Positions 1 to 6,477 of a DNA stretch of 64,000 nucleotides are shown here, piece by piece. Both the position numbers and the translations under genes were made by a program. The first letter of the stretch is position 1; every line of letters starts with the position of its first letter. Below the pieces are notes generated by a model. It searched no databases. It saw only the letters and a program-made list of their open reading frames with translations, and had not been told where the DNA came from. The DNA lies in contig NZ_PZPO01000006.1 of the NCBI RefSeq assembly GCF_013306565.1, positions 186,001-250,000 of the forward strand, written 5' to 3'. The stretch is from Hyphomicrobium sulfonivorans (GTDB taxonomy: Bacteria > Pseudomonadota > Alphaproteobacteria > Rhizobiales > Hyphomicrobiaceae).

Positions 1-237
1 CCAGCCGGTGCGCTGCGGCCCGACGCAGCCGGATTCCTCCAGCGCCTTCAGAAAACGATGCGACACAAACGGATTGAACGTTGCCGCATCGGGGTTGGCG
101 CAGGCATCCCAGGCTTCCGCGTCCACGTCAGCGATGCGCGCAACGATATTGGCGACGACGGAAGACTTAGCGGGCGCCTCCGCGCCTTCTGGCAGGCTTT
201 CCTGCTCAACACCGTTGTCGTGCCGTTCGTTATCCAT
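1..237 (-). CDS. GNAT-like / DUF482 family protein, N-terminal part only
   Basis: The first 79 codons of a minus-strand gene are present and the rest lies beyond the left edge of the window. The start ATG is at 237. The visible protein begins MDNERHDNGVEQES, and after an acidic Ala/Glu/Pro-rich leader reads ARIADVDAEAWDAC and NPFVSHRFLKALEESG. These phrases match the N-terminus of the DUF482 (COG3146) family, acyltransferase-fold proteins of the GNAT superfamily often called peptidogalycan biosynthesis proteins. The catalytic part is outside the window, so the substrate cannot be inferred. It lies about 44 bases downstream of the glycerophosphodiesterase gene on the same strand and may be co-transcribed with it. 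Confidence 0.72.
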   Translation of the reverse strand, partial: MDNERHDNGVEQESLPEGAEAPAKSSVVANIVARIADVDAEAWDACANPDAATFNPFVSHRFLKALEESGCVGPQRTGW

Positions 238-280
238 CGACGATGCCTGCTTTCGTCGCGGCCCATGCCCGCGTATCGGT

Positions 281-1036
281 TCAGGGTTCGTAGCCCTCGA
301 ATATCGGGGCGTCGGCCCATTGCGCCGCCGTCGCGCGCTGCTCCTCGGTTCGCACAGTCCACGTGAAAAGCGGGATGTTTGCAACCTCGCGCACGTAGCG
401 GGTCACGTTGGTGGGCAGGGCGTTGACGTCGTAGGCATAGAAGTCGGGGGCGGCGGGGCCCGATTCAAGCAGGTGCGTCAGGTCGTGAGCGCGGGCGGCG
501 CCCAGCTTGTCACGCCACCAGCATTCGCCAACGAATTGTCCGGCAACGATGCCGCGCGGAATGTCAGGCGCCAGCGCGCGCACAGCGGTCATCACGGCCG
601 GGTCAAACGACATCAGCGCGGCGGCACCGCGATAGGCGCTGACCTGTTCGGTGATGGCGCGCAGGAAGGCGGCGTCCGGCGCATCCCATTCGCTCTTGAT
701 TTCGATCAGCAGCGGCACGCGGTCAGCAACCAGTGCCAGCAGGTCGGCAAGGGTGATCACGCTGCTTGCGCCCGCACAGGTGCGGTAGCGCAGCGCTTTC
801 AGTTCGTCGGCACTGCGTGCAGCAACCGCGCCGTCACCATCGATCAGCCGTTCCAAAGTCAGGTCGTGGAACACCATCGGCGTGCCATCGCGGGCAGGGC
901 GCAGATCGCACTCGATGCCATAGCCGCGCGCGATCGCCGCTTCGAAGGCGGGGACGGTGTTCTCGATTATTCCTCGCGCGGCATTGTGCAGGCCGCGATG
1001 CGCAATCGGCTTCAGAAAGGCTGTGCGATCGCGCAT
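281..1036 (-). CDS. Glycerophosphodiester phosphodiesterase family protein
   Basis: This 251-residue protein belongs to the GDPD family, TIM-barrel enzymes that hydrolyse glycerophosphodiesters to glycerol-3-phosphate and an alcohol. The family signature is clear: HRG at residue 13 (HRGLHNAARGIIENT), then IECDLRPARDGTPMVFHD carrying the metal-binding Glu/Asp pair and catalytic His, and later LLIEIKSE. The conserved C-terminal tryptophan segment FTWTVRT is present. No signal peptide is visible, so it is probably cytoplasmic (UgpQ-like). It sits between a RidA gene upstream and a DUF482-like gene downstream, all on the minus strand, an arrangement compatible with one operon. The family is well supported; the natural substrate is not defined. 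Confidence 0.88.
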   Translation of the reverse strand: MRDRTAFLKPIAHRGLHNAARGIIENTVPAFEAAIARGYGIECDLRPARDGTPMVFHDLTLERLIDGDGAVAARSADELKALRYRTCAGASSVITLADLLALVADRVPLLIEIKSEWDAPDAAFLRAITEQVSAYRGAAALMSFDPAVMTAVRALAPDIPRGIVAGQFVGECWWRDKLGAARAHDLTHLLESGPAAPDFYAYDVNALPTNVTRYVREVANIPLFTWTVRTEEQRATAAQWADAPIFEGYEP

Positions 1037-1120
1037 GGGGTAGTCTCACCCAGAGCTTTGGCCGGAGAAGCAAGGGCGGGCAACCTGCCGAAGGCTGCCC
1101 GCAACGCCATTATCGTTCGA

Positions 1121-1588
1121 TCAGGCGGCAAACTGGATGATAGCATCGATCTCAACTGCGCAGCCCAGCGGCAGACTGGAGACGCCAACGGCGGCGCGCG
1201 TGTGGCGGCCGGCATCGCCCAGAATTTCCACCATCACGTCGGATGCGCCATTGATGACCTGCGGATGATCGGTAAAGTCGGGCGCCGAATTGACGAAGCC
1301 GGTCAGGCGCACGATCTGCTGGATGCGGTCCAGACGTCCCAGGGCCGCGCGAGCCTGGGCCAGAATATTCAACGCGCAGTGGCGTGCGGCTTCCTGCCCC
1401 TGTGCCACCGCCATGTTGTTGCCGAGACATCCGCGAATGATGCTGCCATCCGCTGCCTTGGAAACCTGGCCGGACACGTAGAGAAGATTGCCGGACAGCA
1501 AGGTTGGCACATAATTGGCGACTGGACTGGCCGCCTCGGGAAGTACAATGCCCAACGTTGCCAGCCGTGCTTCGATCTTGTCGTCCAT
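1121..1588 (-). CDS. RidA family protein (YjgF/YER057c/UK114)
   Basis: This 155-residue protein belongs to the RidA family, which includes deaminases that hydrolyse reactive enamine/imine intermediates, and related members of other function. The open frame extends further upstream, but the start at 1588 (MDDKIEARLATLGIVLP) is preferred because GAGGA lies about 9 bases before it and the upstream extension is a low-complexity Ala/Pro/Arg stretch. Family features are YVSGQVSK near residue 40, the Cys-containing segment GCLGNNMAVAQGQEAA, and LPLGCAVEIDAI near the C-terminus. At about 155 residues it matches the longer Rid subfamily rather than the 128-residue RidA itself. It lies upstream of the glycerophosphodiesterase gene on the same strand. 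The precise substrate is unknown. Confidence 0.87.
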   Translation of the reverse strand: MDDKIEARLATLGIVLPEAASPVANYVPTLLSGNLLYVSGQVSKAADGSIIRGCLGNNMAVAQGQEAARHCALNILAQARAALGRLDRIQQIVRLTGFVNSAPDFTDHPQVINGASDVMVEILGDAGRHTRAAVGVSSLPLGCAVEIDAIIQFAA

Positions 1589-1759
1589 TCCGGTATCCTC
1601 AGGTTCGGGCGGCCTGCCAGCGGCCGCTTTCGCTCGCGCGCGTCTTTTTGAGCCCGCAGCAGGGGGCTTGGCAAGGGCTTGCGCAGCGGGCACAGGGGGT
1701 ATTCCGGCGCTTAACCTCTCCGGGTTAGGGTGTCGGGCAAGAAGCGACCGCGAGGAAGA

Positions 1760-2650
1760 ATGTTCCACCTAGCCAAGGTACTGGTCGCCGGCGCATTGGG
1801 CGTGGCGGCGATGGCTGCACCTTTGGGTGATCTGCAAGCGCAGGTTGCCGGCAGCGCGGTGCAATTCCGCCCCCATCGGGCCGTCTACGACATCACGTTC
1901 GACCACGCGACGCCGGGATCAGGTGTCGCCGATATGGTTGGCCGCATGGTTTATGAGATGGCGGGGTCGGACTGTGGAGAATACGCCCAGTCGATGCGGT
2001 TCGTCACCCGCATGACCAATCAGGACGGCGTCTCGCAGGTCAACGATTTGCGCACCAACAGCTTCGAAAACGTTCCCAACCACGTGCTGCGTTTTTCATC
2101 GAGCCAGTTTGAAAACGAAAAGCAGTCTGAGGCTTCGCAGGGAACGGCGAGCGCCGGGGGCGATGGCACGTTCACGGAAGTGAAGCTGACCAAGCCCAAG
2201 AAAAAGACAGTGAAGCTGCCGACCAGCGTCTATTTTCCGATCCAGCATTCGCTGGCGCTGGTGGAGGCGGCCCGCAAAGGCCAGACCCAGTTCACCGCCA
2301 ATCTGTTCGACGGCTCGGACAAGGGCGAGAAGTTTTACGAGACCAGTGCGGTGATCGGATCAAAACTTGCCGCGGGCAGCCAGCCGGTGCCGGCAAGCCT
2401 GAAAAACGGCGGTGAGCTGAATGCCATCCCGTCCTGGCCGATTGCGATCGGATATTTTGAACCGGGAATGAGCCGGCAGGACATCCTGCCGACCTACGAG
2501 CTTTCGTTTAGATTCTTCGAAAATGGCGTGTCGAGCGGTCTTTACATCGACTACGGAGACTTCGCGATCCGTGGCGAACTGAAAGAGCTGACCTTCCTCG
2601 ACAGTGCCAAGTGTGGCAGCCCGAGCGTGGGCGGATCGTCTAAACGCTGA
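1760..2650 (+). CDS. eipB: Cell envelope integrity protein EipB (DUF1849)
   Basis: This is a 296-residue periplasmic protein of the DUF1849/EipB family. EipB is known from Brucella as a beta-spiral periplasmic protein needed for envelope integrity. The ATG at 1760 is chosen because AGGA lies just before it and it starts directly at a signal peptide (MFHLAKVLVAGALGVAAMAA, cleavage near LQAQ). Conserved phrases are RAVYDITFD, a Cys in SDCGEYAQSMRFVT, FPIQHSLALV, and a second Cys near the C-terminus in DSAKCGS. Known homologues join such a cysteine pair in a disulfide, so the pair here fits that fold. The gene is divergent from ridA and its last bases overlap the convergent DUF3572 gene. Confidence in the family is high; the molecular role is inferred from homologues. 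Confidence 0.85.
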   Translation: MFHLAKVLVAGALGVAAMAAPLGDLQAQVAGSAVQFRPHRAVYDITFDHATPGSGVADMVGRMVYEMAGSDCGEYAQSMRFVTRMTNQDGVSQVNDLRTNSFENVPNHVLRFSSSQFENEKQSEASQGTASAGGDGTFTEVKLTKPKKKTVKLPTSVYFPIQHSLALVEAARKGQTQFTANLFDGSDKGEKFYETSAVIGSKLAAGSQPVPASLKNGGELNAIPSWPIAIGYFEPGMSRQDILPTYELSFRFFENGVSSGLYIDYGDFAIRGELKELTFLDSAKCGSPSVGGSSKR

Positions 2651-2933
2651 TTTCCGGCTCGCCGGTTTCGCCCGCCATTTTAGCTAAGGCACGCCGCGCC
2701 GGTGCAACCTCGCCCGGCGGGATGGTTTCTGACGCGCAGAAAACCAGCAGCAGGCTTTCGTCCTGAAGCAGATAATCCAGCACCGCCGCCAGCATTTCGG
2801 GGGCATGTGCGTTCTCGCGCAGCTCCGCCGGGCCGACGCCAGTCAGGGTTAAGAAACCTGAAATGCGCTGCGGATCGCTGGCCAGAAACAGCAATGCTGA
2901 CTCGCCGATAGAATTAGCCCGCTCAGTGTGCAT
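2640..2933 (-). CDS. DUF3572 family protein
   Basis: This 97-residue protein matches the DUF3572 family of small alphaproteobacterial proteins commonly encoded next to divK. The ATG at 2933 ([20 protein letters not shown]) is preferred to the GTG at 2954 because GAGG lies about 10 bases upstream of it. Recognisable segments are [17 protein letters not shown] and [20 protein letters not shown]. There is no signal peptide, membrane segment or catalytic motif, and it is probably a small helical cytoplasmic protein. Its 3' end overlaps the 3' end of eipB by 11 bases on the opposite strand, and its 5' end faces divK across about 170 bases. Function is unknown. Confidence 0.82.
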   Translation of the reverse strand: MHTERANSIGESALLFLASDPQRISGFLTLTGVGPAELRENAHAPEMLAAVLDYLLQDESLLLVFCASETIPPGEVAPARRALAKMAGETGEPEISV

Positions 2934-3011
2934 CGGTCTCAACCTCGAATTCACCTAAAGATCGCAGAATATATGACGTGTCGGCGCGAACGTGGTCCGC
3001 TCGGCTATTCA

Positions 3012-3026
3012 TTAACTGTTGGTTAC
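3012..3026 (+). promoter_or_regulatory. CtrA-box-like site upstream of divK
   Basis: The 15 bases at 3012-3026 read TTAA, seven bases, then TTAC. This is one base from the TTAA-N7-TTAA pattern bound by CtrA in alphaproteobacteria. It lies about 80 bases upstream of the divK start, in the gap between DUF3572 and divK. divK is a known CtrA-pathway gene in Caulobacter, which makes regulation plausible here, but one inexact match can arise by chance. Confidence 0.3.
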
Positions 3027-3106
3027 GCCTTCGCACGCAAACTCACGATCATTGTGATGGTGAGAATCGGTGCACAAGTGGGCCAAGGAGTACGAGCTGC
3101 AACGCC

Positions 3107-3535
3107 ATGAATATACAGGAGACCAACACCGGGCCGCACGCGCCAGTGCCTAGGGCGGCACGGAGAACGGTTCTCATTGTGGAAGACAACGAGCTAAATA
3201 TGAAGCTCTTCCACGATATTCTGGCTGCGCATGGCTATGAGACCATTCAAACGCGAAACGGTCTGGAAGCGCTCGATCTCGCCCGTCGTCACCATCCCGC
3301 ACTCATCCTGATGGACATTCAGCTTCCGGAAATTTCGGGGCTGGAGGTCACGAAGTGGATCAAGGAAGACGACGTGCTCCGAGACATTCCTGTTGTGGCT
3401 ATCACCGCATTCGCCATGAAGGGCGATGAAGAGCGAATCCGCTCCGGCGGATGCGAGGCCTACATTTCCAAGCCGATATCGGTCGGACACTTCCTTGAGA
3501 CCGTGCAGCGCTTCGTCGGCGAACCGCGCTCCTGA
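3107..3535 (+). CDS. divK: Single-domain response regulator DivK
   Basis: This 142-residue protein is almost entirely one receiver domain. After about 20 extra N-terminal residues ([20 protein letters not shown]) it reads [19 protein letters not shown], the DivK opening, with the acidic pair at ED. The phosphoacceptor Asp is in [13 protein letters not shown], the conserved Thr in [13 protein letters not shown], and the Lys in YISKPIS. DivK is a diffusible cell-fate regulator that interacts with DivJ, PleC and DivL to control CtrA. Typical homologues start only a few residues before TVLIVEDN. The leader here contains the only in-frame ATG near a ribosome-binding-like AAGGAG, which sits about 17 bases upstream, rather far. 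It lies 58 bases upstream of pleD, the usual partner gene. Confidence 0.93.
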   Translation: MNIQETNTGPHAPVPRAARRTVLIVEDNELNMKLFHDILAAHGYETIQTRNGLEALDLARRHHPALILMDIQLPEISGLEVTKWIKEDDVLRDIPVVAITAFAMKGDEERIRSGGCEAYISKPISVGHFLETVQRFVGEPRS

Positions 3536-3593
3536 CACTGTTGTAAATTGTGCGCCGAAGTTGAGTGCCCAAGTTGAGTAGTGGTAATCGAAG

Positions 3594-4964
3594 ATGACTG
3601 CACGCGTACTCGTAGTCGACGATATTTCAGCCAATGTGAAGCTGCTCGAAGCCCGGCTTTCCGCTGAATATTTCGATGTCCTCACGGCTAGTAGCGGCCC
3701 TGAAGCACTGGACGTCTGCGAACGCGAGCGTGTGGATGTTGTGCTGCTCGACGTGATGATGCCGGGCATGGATGGCTTTGAAGTCTGCCGCCGGCTCAAG
3801 TCCAATCCCAAGACGCATCACATCCCGATCATCCTGGTGACTGCGCTGGATCAGGTATCCGACCGCGTGCGTGGCTTGCAGAGCGGCGCGGACGATTTTC
3901 TGACCAAGCCCGTTGATGACATCGCGCTGATTACACGCGTGAAGAATCTTGCGCGTCTGAAGACGCTGACCGATGAAATGCTGTTGCGTGCGCTCACGGG
4001 GCGGCAGCTCGGCATTAACGAGGATGCGGCGCTGTTGAAGGCGCTGTCTAATGAGAAAAGCCGCGTCTTGATTGTCGATGATGATCAGCGCAACGCCAAC
4101 CGTATCGCAAACTGGGTGGCGACGATCCACCTGCCGACGGTTGTTTCCGGGCCCACAGCTGCTCTGGATGAGCTTTCGGACGGCGAATACGACTTGGCGA
4201 TCATTTCGCTCTCGCTGGCGCAGGCCGACGCATTGCGTCTGTGTTCGCAGATCCGTTCGGTTTCTCGCACGCGGCATCTGCCGATCATTCTGGTTGTTGA
4301 GCCCGGCTACGAAGCCCGTTTGCTGCGTGCTCTCGACATGGGCGTCAACGACTACATCATGCGGCCGGTGGACGAGAACGAGCTGCTGGCACGCGTGAAA
4401 ACGCAGGTGCGCCGCAAGCGTTACTCCGATCATCTGCGTGATCGCCTGGAGGAGAGCATCGAGGCGTCCGTGATCGATGCGCTGACGGGGCTGCATAACC
4501 GCCGCTATATGGAAACGCACCTCACCACATTGGTTGAGGAAGCCCGCAGAACCGGCCGTGCGCTTTCTGTGCTGCTGGCAGACATCGACCACTTCAAGCA
4601 CGTGAATGACACCTACGGCCATGACATCGGCGATGCGGTGTTACGCGAGTTCTCGGTTCGCTTCCGCCGTAACACGCGCGGCATCGATCTGGCGTGCCGT
4701 TATGGCGGCGAAGAGTTTCTGGTGATCATGCCCGATACGGATATGAGCCGGGCGTTCCAGGTGGGCGAGCGGCTGCGGGCTTCCATTGCGTCAGATGTGT
4801 TTCAGGTAAGCCCTGCGTGCAGCATCAATCTGACGGCAAGCGTTGGGCTTGCAACCCTGGAGTGCGGCGATGACACACCGGAGACGGTGTTCCGGCGTGC
4901 GGATCAGGCGCTGTTTGTGGCCAAGCGTGCTGGTCGAAATCGCGTCGAAGCAAACGCCGCCTAA
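3594..4964 (+). CDS. pleD: Response regulator diguanylate cyclase PleD
   Basis: This 456-residue protein has the full PleD layout. Receiver 1 spans about residues 3-120, with acidic pair D9-D10, phosphoacceptor D53 in VVLLDVMMPG and TKPVDD. Receiver 2 spans about 155-275; its phosphoacceptor position reads AIISLSL, so it is a non-phosphorylated adaptor as in known PleD. The GGDEF domain spans about 290-456. The active site is GGEEF at 371-375, and the allosteric c-di-GMP inhibition site RGID (RxxD) is at 362-365, exactly five residues before it. It should therefore make c-di-GMP from two GTP and be product-inhibited. In Caulobacter PleD drives the swarmer-to-stalked transition. It follows divK and is followed by a hairpin terminator. 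Confidence 0.96.
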   Translation: MTARVLVVDDISANVKLLEARLSAEYFDVLTASSGPEALDVCERERVDVVLLDVMMPGMDGFEVCRRLKSNPKTHHIPIILVTALDQVSDRVRGLQSGADDFLTKPVDDIALITRVKNLARLKTLTDEMLLRALTGRQLGINEDAALLKALSNEKSRVLIVDDDQRNANRIANWVATIHLPTVVSGPTAALDELSDGEYDLAIISLSLAQADALRLCSQIRSVSRTRHLPIILVVEPGYEARLLRALDMGVNDYIMRPVDENELLARVKTQVRRKRYSDHLRDRLEESIEASVIDALTGLHNRRYMETHLTTLVEEARRTGRALSVLLADIDHFKHVNDTYGHDIGDAVLREFSVRFRRNTRGIDLACRYGGEEFLVIMPDTDMSRAFQVGERLRASIASDVFQVSPACSINLTASVGLATLECGDDTPETVFRRADQALFVAKRAGRNRVEANAA

Positions 4965-4989
4965 TGCTAATCATCTGAATAAACAAAAA

Positions 4990-5022
4990 GAACGGCGCTG
5001 CCTTTAGCTGCGCCGTCCTTAT
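4990..5022 (+). terminator. Putative terminator of divK-pleD
   Basis: Inverted repeat ACGGCGC at 4992-4998 pairs with GCGCCGT at 5010-5016, with an 11-base loop, followed by CCTT. It begins about 28 bases after the pleD stop. The trailing T-run is short, so termination may be weak. Confidence 0.5.
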
Positions 5023-5595
5023 CTAAAGCTCGATTTGACCGGGTTCAGGTCAAGCGTGGCGACATGGACGACTCATCGTGGTTAATAGAGCACAGTCAAA
5101 GCATAACTTGCGTTAACTAGAGTCCTCTGTCAGATTAGGAATTATCGAGGGGCTCGTTAAAATTCGGTGTGTGGGCAGGCTCGTCTAGGCGGCCGCATAC
5201 CACCATTTGTTTACCGGGTTTCCGCGCTATCAGGTCCGCCGCATTTCCTGATAGAACGGAAAATCGTGGTCTCGGTCGCAGCAGCTAGAGTGGCCTCCTC
5301 GTTGAAGCTGCATAGGACCGGCCACGGCGCCAGGCGGTGAGTCAACGCCCTCTTTGACGATCCATCTGGTTACTAGATCAGGGTCCGTGGCTTTCTCGGA
5401 CTTCACTACCCCGCTGCCGGGTTTGGTTGCGGGCCCTGATCAAGGTAATTTTCGCGAGCAGTCATGCTCGGGCCTGATCAACCCAGGTCCAAGTCGTCGC
5501 CATTTCCAGAATTTAGACAATAGAAGAACATCCACCGCCACGCCCCTGCTGACGGTGGTGCATCCGCTGCACGCATTGGGCTGCGCGCGCGTGGC
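5023..5595. other. Long region without a gene between pleD and rpmG
   Basis: About 570 bases separate the pleD terminator from rpmG. An open frame at 5354-5704 runs through part of it but overlaps rpmG on the other strand, has no ribosome-binding site and resembles no family I know. I see a short direct repeat (GCCCTGATCAA near 5433 and GGCCTGATCAA near 5471) and a 6-bp perfect hairpin, CGAGCA/TGCTCG, at 5455-5470 between the copies. I looked for signatures of tmRNA, RNase P RNA, SRP RNA and 6S RNA and recognised none. An uncharacterised RNA or long leader is possible but unproven. Confidence 0.45.
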
Positions 5596-5763
5596 TTACT
5601 TGATCTTGGTTTCCTTGAACTCGACGTGCTTCTTCACGACCGGGTCATACTTCTTGAACACCAGCTTTTCGGTGCTGGTGCGCGGGTTCTTCTTCGTGAC
5701 GTAAAAGAAGCCCGTGCCGGCGGTCGAGAGCAGTTTGATCTTCTGCGTGATGGGCTTAGCCAT
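5596..5763 (-). CDS. rpmG: 50S ribosomal protein L33
   Basis: This is a 55-residue protein, the normal length for bacterial L33. It starts [20 protein letters not shown] and continues [20 protein letters not shown], the standard L33 sequence. It lacks the CxxC zinc pairs found in some L33 forms, so it is the zinc-independent type. The ATG at 5763 is chosen because L33 begins exactly there; the open frame reaches further upstream but is not L33-like. It lies at the end of a minus-strand series after the DUF983 gene, with about 110 bases between them. In relatives rpmG is commonly found near pleD, as here. Confidence 0.97.
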   Translation of the reverse strand: MAKPITQKIKLLSTAGTGFFYVTKKNPRTSTEKLVFKKYDPVVKKHVEFKETKIK

Positions 5764-5873
5764 AGTAAGGAAACCTTCGGGCGAAATCTGACAACGTCCG
5801 CACAGGCTGCGGAGAGCCGGCAACATAGCCAGCGCGGGCGGCCTGTCAAGCAAGCCGCGCGCTCTACATATGG

Positions 5874-6347
5874 TTAAAGTGTCGCCTTGGGGTTCGAGGC
5901 GCTGGCCGGTTCACCCAAAGAAGGCTCTAGCGGATCATGTCCATCGAAGCCATGCATACGCAGCGCCCACTGCAGGCCGACCAGCGAGCCCTTGATGTGC
6001 GGCAGCATCCACATGCACATGCCGATGGTTAGCGGGAACCAGAGAGCAATGTGGAGCCAGTAGCTCGGCTGGTAATGCTCCTCCACCGCCATGACACCTG
6101 CGACGATGAAGTGACAGACGATCAGCATCGTGAAATAGGGCGGTGCGTCATCGGCGCGATGATGGTGCAACTCCTCGCCGCACTTGGGGCAGCTATCGGC
6201 CACCTTGAGATATTTGCGGAACAACTGACCCTCGCCGCACGCAGGGCACTTGCCGAACGTCCCGCGCCTCATGGCCTGTCCCCAGTCGCGCTGCTCAGCG
6301 GCGCGTGGTGCAGGCTTGTCGGAGAAGGTTTGCGGTGTCTCAGTCAT
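5874..6347 (-). CDS. DUF983 family membrane protein with zinc-ribbon motif
   Basis: This 157-residue protein belongs to DUF983. The N-terminal half carries two CxxC pairs, [10 protein letters not shown] near residue 34 and CPKCGEEL near residue 53, which together resemble a zinc ribbon. Two hydrophobic segments follow: [19 protein letters not shown] and [19 protein letters not shown]. The [12 protein letters not shown] segment just before the first membrane helix is conserved in the family. The protein is likely an inner-membrane protein with a cytoplasmic metal-binding head. The gene is downstream of rnr on the same strand with about 130 bases between, as in other alphaproteobacteria. Function has not been established for the family. 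Confidence 0.85.
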   Translation of the reverse strand: MTETPQTFSDKPAPRAAEQRDWGQAMRRGTFGKCPACGEGQLFRKYLKVADSCPKCGEELHHHRADDAPPYFTMLIVCHFIVAGVMAVEEHYQPSYWLHIALWFPLTIGMCMWMLPHIKGSLVGLQWALRMHGFDGHDPLEPSLGEPASASNPKATL

Positions 6348-6477
6348 CGGGCTTTACCTCGCCTCGTTTGCCGGCCGCTATTTTGCGCGTGTTTGAATTG
6401 CACTGTTGGCCGCGACATAACGTGATCCCCCGATTGACTGAGGTCAATAGCGCAATGGCCGCATCGAATTGACCCGT

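Noticed and set aside
8-1651. 547-codon plus-strand open frame at the left end
   Set aside because: It runs antisense to the DUF482-like, glycerophosphodiesterase and RidA genes, has no family similarity and is Arg/Gln-rich in the manner of reverse-frame shadows of GC-rich genes.
3627-4622. 331-codon minus-strand open frame opposite pleD
   Set aside because: Antisense shadow of pleD; no start signals or motifs.
5023-5595. A housekeeping RNA (tmRNA, RNase P RNA, SRP RNA or 6S RNA) in the pleD-rpmG gap
   Set aside because: None of the characteristic conserved sequences of these RNAs could be found on either strand.
5354-5704. 116-codon plus-strand open frame overlapping rpmG
   Set aside because: Overlaps L33 on the opposite strand, lacks a ribosome-binding site and its hydrophobic end comes from the reverse of L33 codons.
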